Of a stretch of 64,000 bases of DNA, positions 25,390 through 33,553 are shown piece by piece (position 1 is the stretch's first letter; each line of letters opens with the position of its first letter). The translations under genes and the position numbers were made by a program. The stretch is from NCBI GenBank assembly GCA_050186725.1, contig JBFWYG010000014.1, forward strand, positions 1-64,000, written 5' to 3'. Below the pieces are notes generated by a model. The model did not search any database. It had not been told where the DNA came from and saw only the letters and a list, made by a program, of their open reading frames with translations. Origin of the DNA: JADJYF01 sp050186725 (GTDB lineage Bacteria; Pseudomonadota; Gammaproteobacteria; Ga0077536).

Positions 25390-27468
25390 ATGGACGCGAA
25401 ATCCCTGCGCATCGGCGACCCCGAGCTCTACATCAACCGCGAGCTCTCACTCTTGGAGTTCAACCGGCGCGTGCTGGAGCAGTCCAAGGACCAGGGCAAC
25501 CCGCTGCTCGAACGACTCAAGTTCCTGTGCATCGCGAGCAGCAACTTGGACGAATTCTTCGAGATCCGCGTGGCCGGACTCAAGGAACAGGTGGCGTTCG
25601 CCGCCGGCCAGACCGGTCCCGACCAGATGTCCGCCCAGGACCAGCTGCGCGCCATCAGCGCCGGTGCCCATGCCCTGGTCGCGGAGCAGTACCGGGTGCT
25701 GAACGACGAACTGCTGCCCGCGCTCGCCGAGCAGAACATTCATTTTCTGAAGCGCAGCGAATGGAACGCGCGCCAGGCCGCCTGGGTAAGGCGCTATTTC
25801 AATCGCGAGCTGCTGCCGATGCTGAGCCCCATCGGCCTCGACCCCTCGCACCCCTTCCCGCGCATCCTGAACAAGAGTCTGAACTTCCTGGTCTCGCTGG
25901 AGGGCACCGACGCCTTCGGCCGCAACAGCGTCATCGCCATCGTGCAGGCGCCGCGCTCGCTGCCGCGCATCATCAACATTCCCGAGGACCACGCCAGCGG
26001 GCCCCACGAATTCGTGTTCCTGTCGTCCATCATCCACGCCCACGTGGACGACATCTTCCCCGGCATGGAGGTCAAGGGCTGCTACCAGTTCCGCGTCACG
26101 CGCAACAGCGACCTGTTCGTCGACGACGAAGAAGTCGACGACCTGGTGAAGGCGCTGGAAGGCGAGTTGCAGCAGCGCCGCTTCGGCGACGCGGTGCGCC
26201 TCGAGGTGGCGTCCGAGTGCCCGCGGCAGATGATCGCGCTGTTGAAGCAGGAGTTCGACCTGCAGGACCCGGACATCTACACCTGCCAGGGCCCGGTGAA
26301 CCTGACCCGCCTGATGGCCGTGTTCGACATGATCGACCGGCCGGACCTGAAATTCCCGGGCTTCACGCCCGCGCGCCCGAATCGCCTGCCACAGGGCAGC
26401 GAGCTGTTCGATGTCATCCGGCGCGGCGACGTGCTGCTGCACCATCCCTTCCAGTCCTTCGCCCCGGTGCTGGATTTCCTCTACCAGGCGGCGCGCGATC
26501 CGGCGGTGCTGGTGATTCGCCAGACGCTCTACCGCACCGGCCCCGATTCACCGGTGGTGGAAGCGCTGCTGGAGGCCGCGCGCAAGGGCAAGGAAGTGAC
26601 GGTGGTGATCGAGTTGAAGGCGCGCTTCGACGAAGAGGCCAACATCGAGCTCGCCACGCGCCTGCAGGAAGCCGGCGCGCACGTGGTCTACGGCATCGTC
26701 GGCCACAAGACCCACGCGAAGATGATCCTGGTGGTACGACGCGAGGGCAAGGTGCTCAGGCGCTACGTGCATCTCGGCACCGGCAACTACCACCCGCGCA
26801 CCGCGCGGCTCTACACGGACTACGGGCTGTTCACCTGCGACAACGCCATCGGCGTCGACGTGCAGAAGCTGTTTCACATGCTCACCGCGCCGGGCCGCGC
26901 CGGCAAGCTGAAGAAGCTCCTGCAGTCGCCGTTCACCATGCATCGCACGATCATCGAGCTCATCCAGCGCGAGACGCGCCGCGCGCGCGCGGGTCTGCCG
27001 GCACGCATCATCGCCAAGATGAACGCGCTGTCCGAAGTGCAGGTGATCGACGCGCTCTACGCCGCCTCCCAGGCCGGGGTGAAGGTCGATCTGATCGTGC
27101 GCGGCGTGTGCGCGCTCCGGCCCGGCCTGCCCGGCATTTCGGACAACATCCGCGTGCGCTCCATCGTCGGGCGCTTTCTCGAGCACGCGCGCGTGTTCTA
27201 TTTCCTGAACGGCGAGGACGACGAGATCTACCTCTCCAGCGCCGACTGGATGGGCCGCAACTTCTTCAACCGCATCGAGACCTGCTTCCTGGTGGAAGAT
27301 CGCCGCCTGCACCAGCGCATCCTGAAGGAATGCATGAACAACTACCTGGCCGACAATACCCGCGCCTGGCTGCTGCAGAGCGACGGCGGCTACGAACGGG
27401 TCAGGCCGGGCAAGGCCAAGCCGCGCGACGCGCAGCAGGTGCTGCTGGAGGAATTGGCGGGAGGCTGA
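25390..27468 (+). CDS. ppk1: Polyphosphate kinase PPK1
   Basis: 692 residues, E. coli 688. The N-terminal helical domain begins at YINRELSLLEFNRRVL. Phospholipase-D-like catalytic domains carry HKTHAKM (with the autophosphorylated histidine) and the later histidine in FLEHARVFYF. The RRYVHLGTGNYH and D-N-A-I-G segments are also conserved. PPK1 polymerises the gamma phosphate of ATP into polyphosphate. The ATG at 25390 matches the family N-terminus; an upstream in-frame ATG at 25288 would add 34 unrelated residues. It converges on ppx/gppA across a REP-rich gap. Confidence 0.97.
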   Translation: MDAKSLRIGDPELYINRELSLLEFNRRVLEQSKDQGNPLLERLKFLCIASSNLDEFFEIRVAGLKEQVAFAAGQTGPDQMSAQDQLRAISAGAHALVAEQYRVLNDELLPALAEQNIHFLKRSEWNARQAAWVRRYFNRELLPMLSPIGLDPSHPFPRILNKSLNFLVSLEGTDAFGRNSVIAIVQAPRSLPRIINIPEDHASGPHEFVFLSSIIHAHVDDIFPGMEVKGCYQFRVTRNSDLFVDDEEVDDLVKALEGELQQRRFGDAVRLEVASECPRQMIALLKQEFDLQDPDIYTCQGPVNLTRLMAVFDMIDRPDLKFPGFTPARPNRLPQGSELFDVIRRGDVLLHHPFQSFAPVLDFLYQAARDPAVLVIRQTLYRTGPDSPVVEALLEAARKGKEVTVVIELKARFDEEANIELATRLQEAGAHVVYGIVGHKTHAKMILVVRREGKVLRRYVHLGTGNYHPRTARLYTDYGLFTCDNAIGVDVQKLFHMLTAPGRAGKLKKLLQSPFTMHRTIIELIQRETRRARAGLPARIIAKMNALSEVQVIDALYAASQAGVKVDLIVRGVCALRPGLPGISDNIRVRSIVGRFLEHARVFYFLNGEDDEIYLSSADWMGRNFFNRIETCFLVEDRRLHQRILKECMNNYLADNTRAWLLQSDGGYERVRPGKAKPRDAQQVLLEELAGG

Positions 27469-27479
27469 TGCCGTGCACC

Positions 27480-27600
27480 GCCGATTGAAATCGGCCCTGA
27501 TGTAGGGCGGGTTTCAACCCGCCACGCGCTGAGCCGATCGAGGACGCGCTGCATGGCCGATTGAAATCGGCCCTACATAGAGGGCGGGTTTCAACCCGCC
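27480..27600. repeat. Cluster of four REP palindromes in alternating orientation (BIME-like)
   Basis: Palindromes at 27480-27495 (CCGATT/AATCGG stem), 27506-27523 (GGCGGGTT/AACCCGCC), 27555-27572 (GGCCGATT/AATCGGCC) and 27583-27600 (GGCGGGTT/AACCCGCC) alternate in direction, judged by the side on which GTAG/CTAC lies and by the GA or TC centre. The first and last lack an intact GTAG head. The gap separates convergent ppk1 and ppx. Confidence 0.9.
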
Positions 27601-27635
27601 ATTGCGTCACAGGCCCCGCCGCGCGCTCCCCGCGT

Positions 27636-29132
27636 TCATTTGAACTTGAGCTTCAGATTCGCGGCTTTCAGATAGACCGCTTCCTGCTCGAGGTCCGCGC
27701 GGGTCAGCGCGTGCGCTTCCAGCCAGTGCTGCGGGAAGCGCAGGCGCAGCGTGCCGTTGTCCACCTGCGCCTCGATCCTCGGCAGGGGTTCGGTGCTGCG
27801 CCGCCGGTGGAGCACGCAGGCGATGCGCAGCAGGCAGCACAGGCGCAGCACGCGTTCGCGCTGCGCGCCCGGCAGCTTCTGCCAGTCGGCGAGCGGCACC
27901 TTGCGACGATGGCCACGCACCAGCGCGGCGAGGGTCTGCTGTTCGCCGGTGGCGAAGCCCGGCATGTCGAGGTAGGTGAGCAGGTAGCCGCCGTGCTTGT
28001 GGTACTGCGCGTGGCTGATGGCGAGACCGATCTCGTGCAGCGTCGCGGCCCAGGCCAGCAGGCGCTGCTGCTCCTCGCCCGCGAGCTGCCAGGCCGACGC
28101 GACCTGGCCCAGGAGTGCGACCGCCGTCTGTTCGACCCGCGTCGCCTGGGCGCGATCGATGTGGTAGCGCCGGGCGAGCTCGTCGACCGCACGCTCGCGC
28201 ACGTCCTCCTGGTGGATGCGGCCGAGCAGGTCGTAGAGCAGGCCCTCGCGGATCGCGCTGTCCGAGACCCGCATGCGCGAGATGCCGAGCGCATCGAACA
28301 CCGCGCACAGGATGGCGACGCCGCCTGGAAACACGCCGCGCCGTTCTTCCGCGAGGCCGGGCAGCACGAGCTTGTCGACGTGTCCCGCCTCCACCAGCGC
28401 GTGGCGCAGGCGCGCGAGGTCGGCGGCGCCGATGCCGTCGTGCCCCCAGCCGAGCTGGCGAAGCACGTCGCCGGCCGCCATCACCGTGCCAGAGGCGCCG
28501 ATCACCGACTGCCAGCCGATGCGGCGAAAGCTGCCCTCGATAGGCTCGAGTTCCTGGCGCGCGGCGAGTTCGGCGGCCTTGAAGCGCGCGGCGTTGATCT
28601 GCCCGTCGGCGAAGTGGCTGGCGCTGTGGCTCACGCAGCCCATGTGCAGGCTTTCCATGTACAGCGGGTCGAAGCGCCGGCCGAGGATGAACTCCGAGCT
28701 GCCGCCGCCGACGTCGACCACGAGGCGCATGTCGGCGTCGTCGTCCAGGCCGTGGGCCACGCCGAGATAGATGAGACGCGCCTCTTCGTGGCCGCTGATG
28801 ACGTCGATGGGATGACCGAGCAGGCCCTCGGCCTGGGCGAGAAAGCCCACGGTGTTGCGCGCCTTGCGCAAGGTGTTGGTGCCGACCACCCGCACCGCCT
28901 CGTGAGGCAGGCCACGCACCCGCTCCCCGAACAGGGCGAGGCAGTCGAGCGCGCGCGCGATGGCCTTGTCGTCCAGGCGGTTGTCGGCCGACAGCCCGGC
29001 GCCGAGCCGCACCGGGCGGCGCATGCGGTCGACGATGCGAAAGCCGTCGCCGACGGTATGGGCGACGATCATGTGGAAGCTGTTCGAGCCCAGGTCGATG
29101 GCTGCGATGGTCGCGGGGCTGGCCTGGCTCAT
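27636..29132 (-). CDS. ppx: Exopolyphosphatase / pppGpp phosphohydrolase family (Ppx/GppA)
   Basis: 498 residues, E. coli Ppx 513 and GppA 494. The ASKHA fold opens with AAIDLGSNSFHM, and phosphate loop 2 is VVDVGGGSSEF. The C-terminal HD-like domain (from about residue 310) contains LHEIGLAISHAQYHKHG. It removes terminal phosphate from polyphosphate or from pppGpp; sequence alone does not separate the two activities, but the facing ppk1 gene favours polyphosphate. It shares a short divergent promoter region with the rhodanese gene. Confidence 0.93.
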   Translation of the reverse strand: MSQASPATIAAIDLGSNSFHMIVAHTVGDGFRIVDRMRRPVRLGAGLSADNRLDDKAIARALDCLALFGERVRGLPHEAVRVVGTNTLRKARNTVGFLAQAEGLLGHPIDVISGHEEARLIYLGVAHGLDDDADMRLVVDVGGGSSEFILGRRFDPLYMESLHMGCVSHSASHFADGQINAARFKAAELAARQELEPIEGSFRRIGWQSVIGASGTVMAAGDVLRQLGWGHDGIGAADLARLRHALVEAGHVDKLVLPGLAEERRGVFPGGVAILCAVFDALGISRMRVSDSAIREGLLYDLLGRIHQEDVRERAVDELARRYHIDRAQATRVEQTAVALLGQVASAWQLAGEEQQRLLAWAATLHEIGLAISHAQYHKHGGYLLTYLDMPGFATGEQQTLAALVRGHRRKVPLADWQKLPGAQRERVLRLCCLLRIACVLHRRRSTEPLPRIEAQVDNGTLRLRFPQHWLEAHALTRADLEQEAVYLKAANLKLKFK

Positions 29133-29167
29133 GCGGCTCGCAGTCGTGGGACTTGGGGACGGCGGTG

Positions 29168-29175
29168 ATTATACT
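29168..29175. promoter_or_regulatory. Overlapping -10 elements of divergent ppx and rhodanese promoters
   Basis: The eight bases ATTATACT read as TATAAT on the minus strand (29168-29173, toward ppx, with ATCACA 16 bp upstream) and as TATACT on the plus strand (29170-29175, toward the rhodanese gene, with a poor -35). The two promoters would exclude each other. Pattern-based. Confidence 0.4.
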
Positions 29176-29209
29176 GCGGCGCGGTAACCTGTGATCGCGG
29201 AGGTCGAGC

Positions 29210-29629
29210 ATGAGCGAGCCCAACATCAAGCGCGTCACGCCGCCCGAGGCATGGCGGCTCCTGAACGCCGACCCGCGCGCGGTGCTCATCGACGTACGCT
29301 GCAAGGTAGAACACGACTTCGTCGGTCATCCGGCCGGCGCCGTGAACGTGGTGTGGAAGGATTACCCGAGCGGGGCGCAGAATCCGAACTTCGTCGCCGA
29401 GGTGCGCGCCGCGCTGGCCGCGCGGGGCGGGGACGATGCGGCGCGCCCGATACTCGCGCTATGCCGCAGTGGCGTGCGCTCGCTGGCCGCGGCCCAGGCG
29501 CTTGCGGCGGCGGGTTACACCGATCTGACCAACGTCGAACAGGGCTTCGAGGGCGACAAGGACGCCGAGGGGCACCGTTGCTCGGTCGGCGGCTGGCGCT
29601 TCCATCGCCTGCCCTGGGAGCAGACCTGA
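29210..29629 (+). CDS. Single-domain rhodanese-like sulfurtransferase
   Basis: 139 residues covering one rhodanese fold. The active-site cysteine is in ALCRSGVRS (about residue 85), a six-residue loop (CRSGVR) as in sulfurtransferases. The N-terminal AVLIDVRCKVEHDFVGHPAGAV segment is also typical. It would transfer sulfane sulfur to cyanide or a cellular thiol acceptor; the partner is unknown. No signal peptide, so cytoplasmic. It ends 7 bp from the convergent DUF2007 gene. Confidence 0.9.
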   Translation: MSEPNIKRVTPPEAWRLLNADPRAVLIDVRCKVEHDFVGHPAGAVNVVWKDYPSGAQNPNFVAEVRAALAARGGDDAARPILALCRSGVRSLAAAQALAAAGYTDLTNVEQGFEGDKDAEGHRCSVGGWRFHRLPWEQT

Positions 29630-29636
29630 GGCGCGT

Positions 29637-29945
29637 TCAGCGCAGGGCGCCGCAGCGCCAGCACTGCGCGAACTGCGCCTCCAGGCGCTCGTCGCAGCTG
29701 AGGCAGGTCCAGGCGTCACCGGCCGCCGCCTCGCGCGGCAGGGCCGTCTCGATCAGGCGCGCCGCGCGCGGCGCGTCGCTCGCGTCCACCACCCACACCT
29801 GCGGCCAGCACTCGTTGACCGGCAGCTCACCGAGCGCCCCGGCCAGGTACTGATTGCGCAGCAGACAGCGAATGCCGGCACTCTCCAGCACCGACAGCAC
29901 CAGTCCGGCCAGTACCGGATCGCTAGACGTGTAGACCCGTTCCAC
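29637..29945 (-). CDS. DUF2007-type protein with C-terminal zinc ribbon
   Basis: 102 residues. Residues 1-68 match the small DUF2007 fold (begins MERVYTSSDPVLAGLV; hydrophobic I-R-C-L-L-R-N and V-W-V-V strands), called a putative signal-transducing domain. The C-terminus is a zinc ribbon with two pairs, CLSC and CWRC. Molecular role is not established. It overlaps the typA promoter region divergently, the -10 of typA being 36 bp from this start. Confidence 0.8.
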   Translation of the reverse strand: MERVYTSSDPVLAGLVLSVLESAGIRCLLRNQYLAGALGELPVNECWPQVWVVDASDAPRAARLIETALPREAAAGDAWTCLSCDERLEAQFAQCWRCGALR

Positions 29946-29956
29946 CGGTGGCGCTT

Positions 29957-29986
29957 TCCTGATTGGGGGGTGAGGCCCTTATAATG
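29957..29986 (+). promoter_or_regulatory. Putative promoter of typA
   Basis: A perfect TATAAT at 29981-29986 with TTCCTG at 29957-29962 (18-bp spacing; the -35 match is weak), followed by a leader of about 65 bases. GGAAGC precedes the ATG. Confidence 0.5.
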
Positions 29987-30058
29987 CCGCACTTTTTTGC
30001 CCGGTCGACCTCGTCGCCCGCTCTGCCAGCCCGGCCTTCAGCGCCGCCAGGAAGCTCC

Positions 30059-31906
30059 ATGTCTGTCCACAATCTCCGCAACATCGCCATCGTCGCGCAC
30101 GTCGACCATGGCAAGACCACCCTCGTCGACGAGCTCCTGAAGCAGTCCGGCACACTCGACAACCGCCGCCAGGACGCCGAGCGCGTGATGGATTCCAATG
30201 CCATCGAACGCGAACGCGGCATCACCATCCTGGCCAAGAACACCGCACTGACCTGGGGCGATCACCGCATCAACGTGGTGGACACCCCCGGCCACGCCGA
30301 CTTCGGCGGCGAGGTGGAGCGCATCCTGTCCATGGTCGACGCCGTGCTGCTGCTGGTCGACGCGGTGGACGGGCCGATGCCGCAGACCCGCTTCGTCACG
30401 CAGAAGGCCTTCGCCCAGGGGCTGAACGCCATCGTCGCGATCAACAAGTGCGACCGCGAGGGCGCGCGTCCCCACTGGGTGCTCGACCAGACCTTCGAAC
30501 TGTTCGACCGCCTGGGCGCCAACGACGCGCAGCTCGACTTCCCGGTGGTGTACTGCTCGGCCATCCAGGGCTGGGCGCGGCGCGATCCCGACGGTCCCGA
30601 ACAGGACATGCAGGTGCTGTTCGAGACCATCCTCAAGCACGTGCCGCCACCACGCATCGCCGAGTCAGACGGTCCTTTCCAGATGCAGATCTCCTCGCTC
30701 GACTACTCGAGCTACGTCGGCGCGATCGGCATCGGCCGCATCAACCGCGGCGTGCTGACCCCGAGCCAGAGCCTGGTGGTGATCGATCGCGACGGCAAGA
30801 GCCGCCGCGGCCGCGTGCTCGAAGTGCTGGGCTTCCAGGGGCTGAAGCGCGAAGCGCGCGACCGCGCCGAGGCCGGCGACATCGTGTGCGTCACCGGCAT
30901 CGAAGACCTGCGCATCTCCGACACGCTGTGCGATCCGGCCCAGCCGGAAGCGCTGCCCTCGCTGTCGGTCGACGAACCGACGGTCAGCATGACCTTCGAG
31001 GTGTCCGATTCGCCCTTCGCCGGGCGCGAAGGCAAGTTCGTCACCAGCCGCCAGATCCTCGAGCGCCTGCAGCGCGAACTCATCCACAACGTCGCACTGC
31101 GCGTCGAGGACACCGGCGATCCGAAGTCGATGCTGGTCTCCGGCCGCGGCGAGCTGCATCTGTCGATCCTGATCGAGAACATGCGCCGCGAAGGCTTCGG
31201 GTTCTGCGTCGGTCGCCCGCAGGTGATCATCAAGCAGGTGGACGGCGTGGCACATGAGCCCTACGAGCAGCTCATCATCGACGTGCCGAGCGAGTTCCAG
31301 GGCACGGTGATGGAGCGCCTCGGCACGCGTCGCGGCCAGCTGAAGGACATGCAGCCCGACCCCAACGGCCGTGTGCGGCTCGACTATCTCATCCCGGCGC
31401 GCGGGCTGATCGGCTTCCGCACCGAGTTCCTGACCGCGACCTCCGGCACCGGCATCATGACCCACAGCTTCGAGCACTTCGGGCCGATGTCGGGCGGCGC
31501 CATCGCGCCGCGCAAGAACGGCGTCCTGATCTCGAACGGCGACGGCAAGGCGCTGGCCTTCGCGCTGTTCAACCTGCAGGAGCGCGGGCGCATGCTGGTC
31601 AAGCCCGGCGACGAGATCTTCGAGGGCATGATTGTCGGCATCCACGCGCGCGACAACGATCTCGTGGTCAACGCGATGAAGGCCAAGCAGCTGACCAACG
31701 TGCGCGCCTCCGGTAACGACGAGAACATCCTCCTGACCCCGCCGGTGCGCTTCGACCTCGAGCAGGCGCTCGAATTCATCGCCGACGACGAGCTGGTGGA
31801 GGTCACGCCGCTCGCCATTCGCCTGCGCAAGCGCGAGCTGAAGGAAACCGATCGCAAGCGCACCTCGCGCCGCGCCGAAGCGGAGAATCCCGAGAACGCC
31901 GCGTGA
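30059..31906 (+). CDS. typA: Ribosome-associated GTPase TypA/BipA
   Basis: 615 residues, E. coli BipA 607. G1 AHVDHGKTT, G3 DTPGHADFGGE and G4 NKCDRE are intact. EF-G-like domains II, III and V follow, and then the BipA-specific C-terminal domain with PARGLIGFRTEF and M-S-G-G-A-I-A-P-R. It is a translational GTPase that binds 70S ribosomes and aids 50S assembly and stress or cold adaptation. The ATG at 30059 is chosen because GTPase domains begin about 10 residues before G1. The stop overlaps the dtd start as GTGA. Confidence 0.98.
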   Translation: MSVHNLRNIAIVAHVDHGKTTLVDELLKQSGTLDNRRQDAERVMDSNAIERERGITILAKNTALTWGDHRINVVDTPGHADFGGEVERILSMVDAVLLLVDAVDGPMPQTRFVTQKAFAQGLNAIVAINKCDREGARPHWVLDQTFELFDRLGANDAQLDFPVVYCSAIQGWARRDPDGPEQDMQVLFETILKHVPPPRIAESDGPFQMQISSLDYSSYVGAIGIGRINRGVLTPSQSLVVIDRDGKSRRGRVLEVLGFQGLKREARDRAEAGDIVCVTGIEDLRISDTLCDPAQPEALPSLSVDEPTVSMTFEVSDSPFAGREGKFVTSRQILERLQRELIHNVALRVEDTGDPKSMLVSGRGELHLSILIENMRREGFGFCVGRPQVIIKQVDGVAHEPYEQLIIDVPSEFQGTVMERLGTRRGQLKDMQPDPNGRVRLDYLIPARGLIGFRTEFLTATSGTGIMTHSFEHFGPMSGGAIAPRKNGVLISNGDGKALAFALFNLQERGRMLVKPGDEIFEGMIVGIHARDNDLVVNAMKAKQLTNVRASGNDENILLTPPVRFDLEQALEFIADDELVEVTPLAIRLRKRELKETDRKRTSRRAEAENPENAA

Positions 31907-32352
31907 TAGCCCTGGTCCAGCGCGTCAGCCATGCCGAAGTGGTGGTGGACGGCGCGCTGGTCGGCGCGATCGAACGCGGCATCCTCGCCCTCGTCGGCGT
32001 GCAGAAGGGCGACAACGCGCGCGCCGCGGCGCGGCTGGTCGAGCGCGTGCTCGACTACCGCTTGTTTCCGGACGGCGACGGCCGCATGAACCTGTCGCTC
32101 AGGGACATCGTCGGCGGCCTGCTGCTGGTGCCGCAGTTCACCCTGGCCGCCGACACCACCAAGGGCACGCGCGCGAGTTTCACCAGCGCGGCCGCGCCGG
32201 ACGAGGCGCGGCGCCTGTTCGAGCAGGTCGTCGAACTCGCGCGCGCCGCCCACGGCGAGGTCGCGACCGGCCGCTTCGGCGCCGACATGCAGGTCTCGCT
32301 CACCAACGATGGTCCCGTCACCTTCTGGCTCACCGCCTCGCCCACCGCCTGA
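31903..32352 (+). CDS. dtd: D-aminoacyl-tRNA deacylase
   Basis: 149 residues, family length about 145. It begins with GTG inside the typA stop (GTGA), so translation is coupled. Signature SFTLAADT-like segment VPQFTLAADTTKGTRASF (motif 1) and NDGPVTFWL, the cis Gly-Pro motif 2. Dtd removes D-amino acids and glycine mischarged on tRNAs. Pairing with typA is not the usual neighbourhood but both serve translation. Confidence 0.95.
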   Translation: MIALVQRVSHAEVVVDGALVGAIERGILALVGVQKGDNARAAARLVERVLDYRLFPDGDGRMNLSLRDIVGGLLLVPQFTLAADTTKGTRASFTSAAAPDEARRLFEQVVELARAAHGEVATGRFGADMQVSLTNDGPVTFWLTASPTA

Positions 32353-32437
32353 AGCCGCTCAACTGCCCGCCTCTCTGGTCGCTACCCTCAGCGAGGCCCC
32401 GAGTCTCGCCACCCATCAGCCCGAAGGAGAGCCGCGC

Positions 32438-33400
32438 ATGAGCGCCACCCACGACAAGTATCGCCTACTGACCCGCAGCGACATGGACGGCCTGGTATGC
32501 GCCGTGCTGTTGCGCGAGTTGGACATGCTGGGCGAGATCGTCTTCCACCATCCCAAGGACGTGCAGGATGGCAAGGTCGAGGTCGGACCGCAGGACATCA
32601 TCACCAACCTGCCCTACGTGCCGGGCTGCGGGCTGTGCTTCGACCACCATGCGAGCGAAGCGCTGCGCAACGACGGACGCGAGACGCCGAACTACATCCT
32701 GAAGCCGGATGCGAAGTCGGCCGCGCGGGTGGTGTACGACTACTACGGCGGCCGCGCGCGCTTTCCGCGCGTCAGCGAGGCGATGATGCTGGCTGTGGAC
32801 AAGGCCGATTCGGCCGGTTTCAGCCGCGAGGAAGTGCTGAATCCCACGGGCTGGGATCTGTTGTCCTTCCTGATGGATGCCCGCACCGGGCTCGGCCGCT
32901 TCCGCAATTTCCGCGTGTCCAACTACCAGCTCATGATGGAACTCATCGAGCGCTGCCGTGACATGCACATCGACGACATCCTGGCCTTGCCCGACGTGCG
33001 CGAGCGGGTGGAGCTCTATTTCTCCGAGCAGGAGGCCTTTCGCGCTCAGCTCGCCGACGTGGCCGAGGTGCACGACAACCTCATCGTCCTCGACCTGCGC
33101 AACGAAGAGGTCATCCACGCCGGCAACCGCTTCCTGGTCTACGCGCTGTTCCCCGAGTGCGACATCTCCATGCACGTCATGTGGGGTCGCGAGAAGCAGA
33201 ACACGGTCTACACGGTCGGCAAGTCGATCTTCGGCGCGCGCAATCCCGGCGACGTCGGCGCGCTGATGCTGCGCCACGGCGGCGGCGGCCACCACGCGGC
33301 CGGCACCTGCCAGGGCGCGAACGAGAGCGCGGAGCAGCTGAAGGCCACGCTCATCGAGCAGATCCTGGCGATGTCCAAGCCGGCGCGCGCGGCGGCCTGA
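32438..33400 (+). CDS. DHH-family phosphoesterase, exopolyphosphatase-like
   Basis: 320 residues from an ATG with AAGGAG nine bases upstream. The DHH superfamily motifs are present: R-S-D-M-D-G-L-V-C-A (motif I), C-F-D-H-H-A-S-E (motif III, the DHH) and the C-terminal DHHA1 glycine-rich RHGGGGHHAAGTCQ. These Mn2+ enzymes cleave phosphodiesters or phosphoanhydrides (nanoRNA, cyclic dinucleotides, short polyphosphate). This branch is often annotated exopolyphosphatase-related, but the substrate is unproven. It follows dtd by 85 bp and precedes a REP pair. Confidence 0.85.
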   Translation: MSATHDKYRLLTRSDMDGLVCAVLLRELDMLGEIVFHHPKDVQDGKVEVGPQDIITNLPYVPGCGLCFDHHASEALRNDGRETPNYILKPDAKSAARVVYDYYGGRARFPRVSEAMMLAVDKADSAGFSREEVLNPTGWDLLSFLMDARTGLGRFRNFRVSNYQLMMELIERCRDMHIDDILALPDVRERVELYFSEQEAFRAQLADVAEVHDNLIVLDLRNEEVIHAGNRFLVYALFPECDISMHVMWGREKQNTVYTVGKSIFGARNPGDVGALMLRHGGGGHHAAGTCQGANESAEQLKATLIEQILAMSKPARAAA

Positions 33401-33403
33401 ACC

Positions 33404-33477
33404 TGTAGGGCCGGTTTCAACCGGCCTGCGCCGGCGCCGAATCGCGCCGTGCACGGCCGGTTGAAACCGGCCCTACA
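33404..33477. repeat. Head-to-head REP pair forming a perfect 23-bp inverted repeat
   Basis: 33404-33426 and 33455-33477 are exact reverse complements, each a TGTAG head plus the palindrome GGCCGGTTTCAACCGGCC (33409-33426 and 33455-33472). A 28-bp GC-rich spacer separates them. The pair could fold as two small hairpins or one long one. It lies between the DHH gene and the luciferase-like monooxygenase gene, both plus strand. Confidence 0.92.
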
Positions 33478-33553
33478 TCACGCTCGGACCGGGAATTGCG
33501 CCCCTGGCCCACGGCTGGCACCCTAGCGGCCACTCAAGCCCAGGGACACCACC

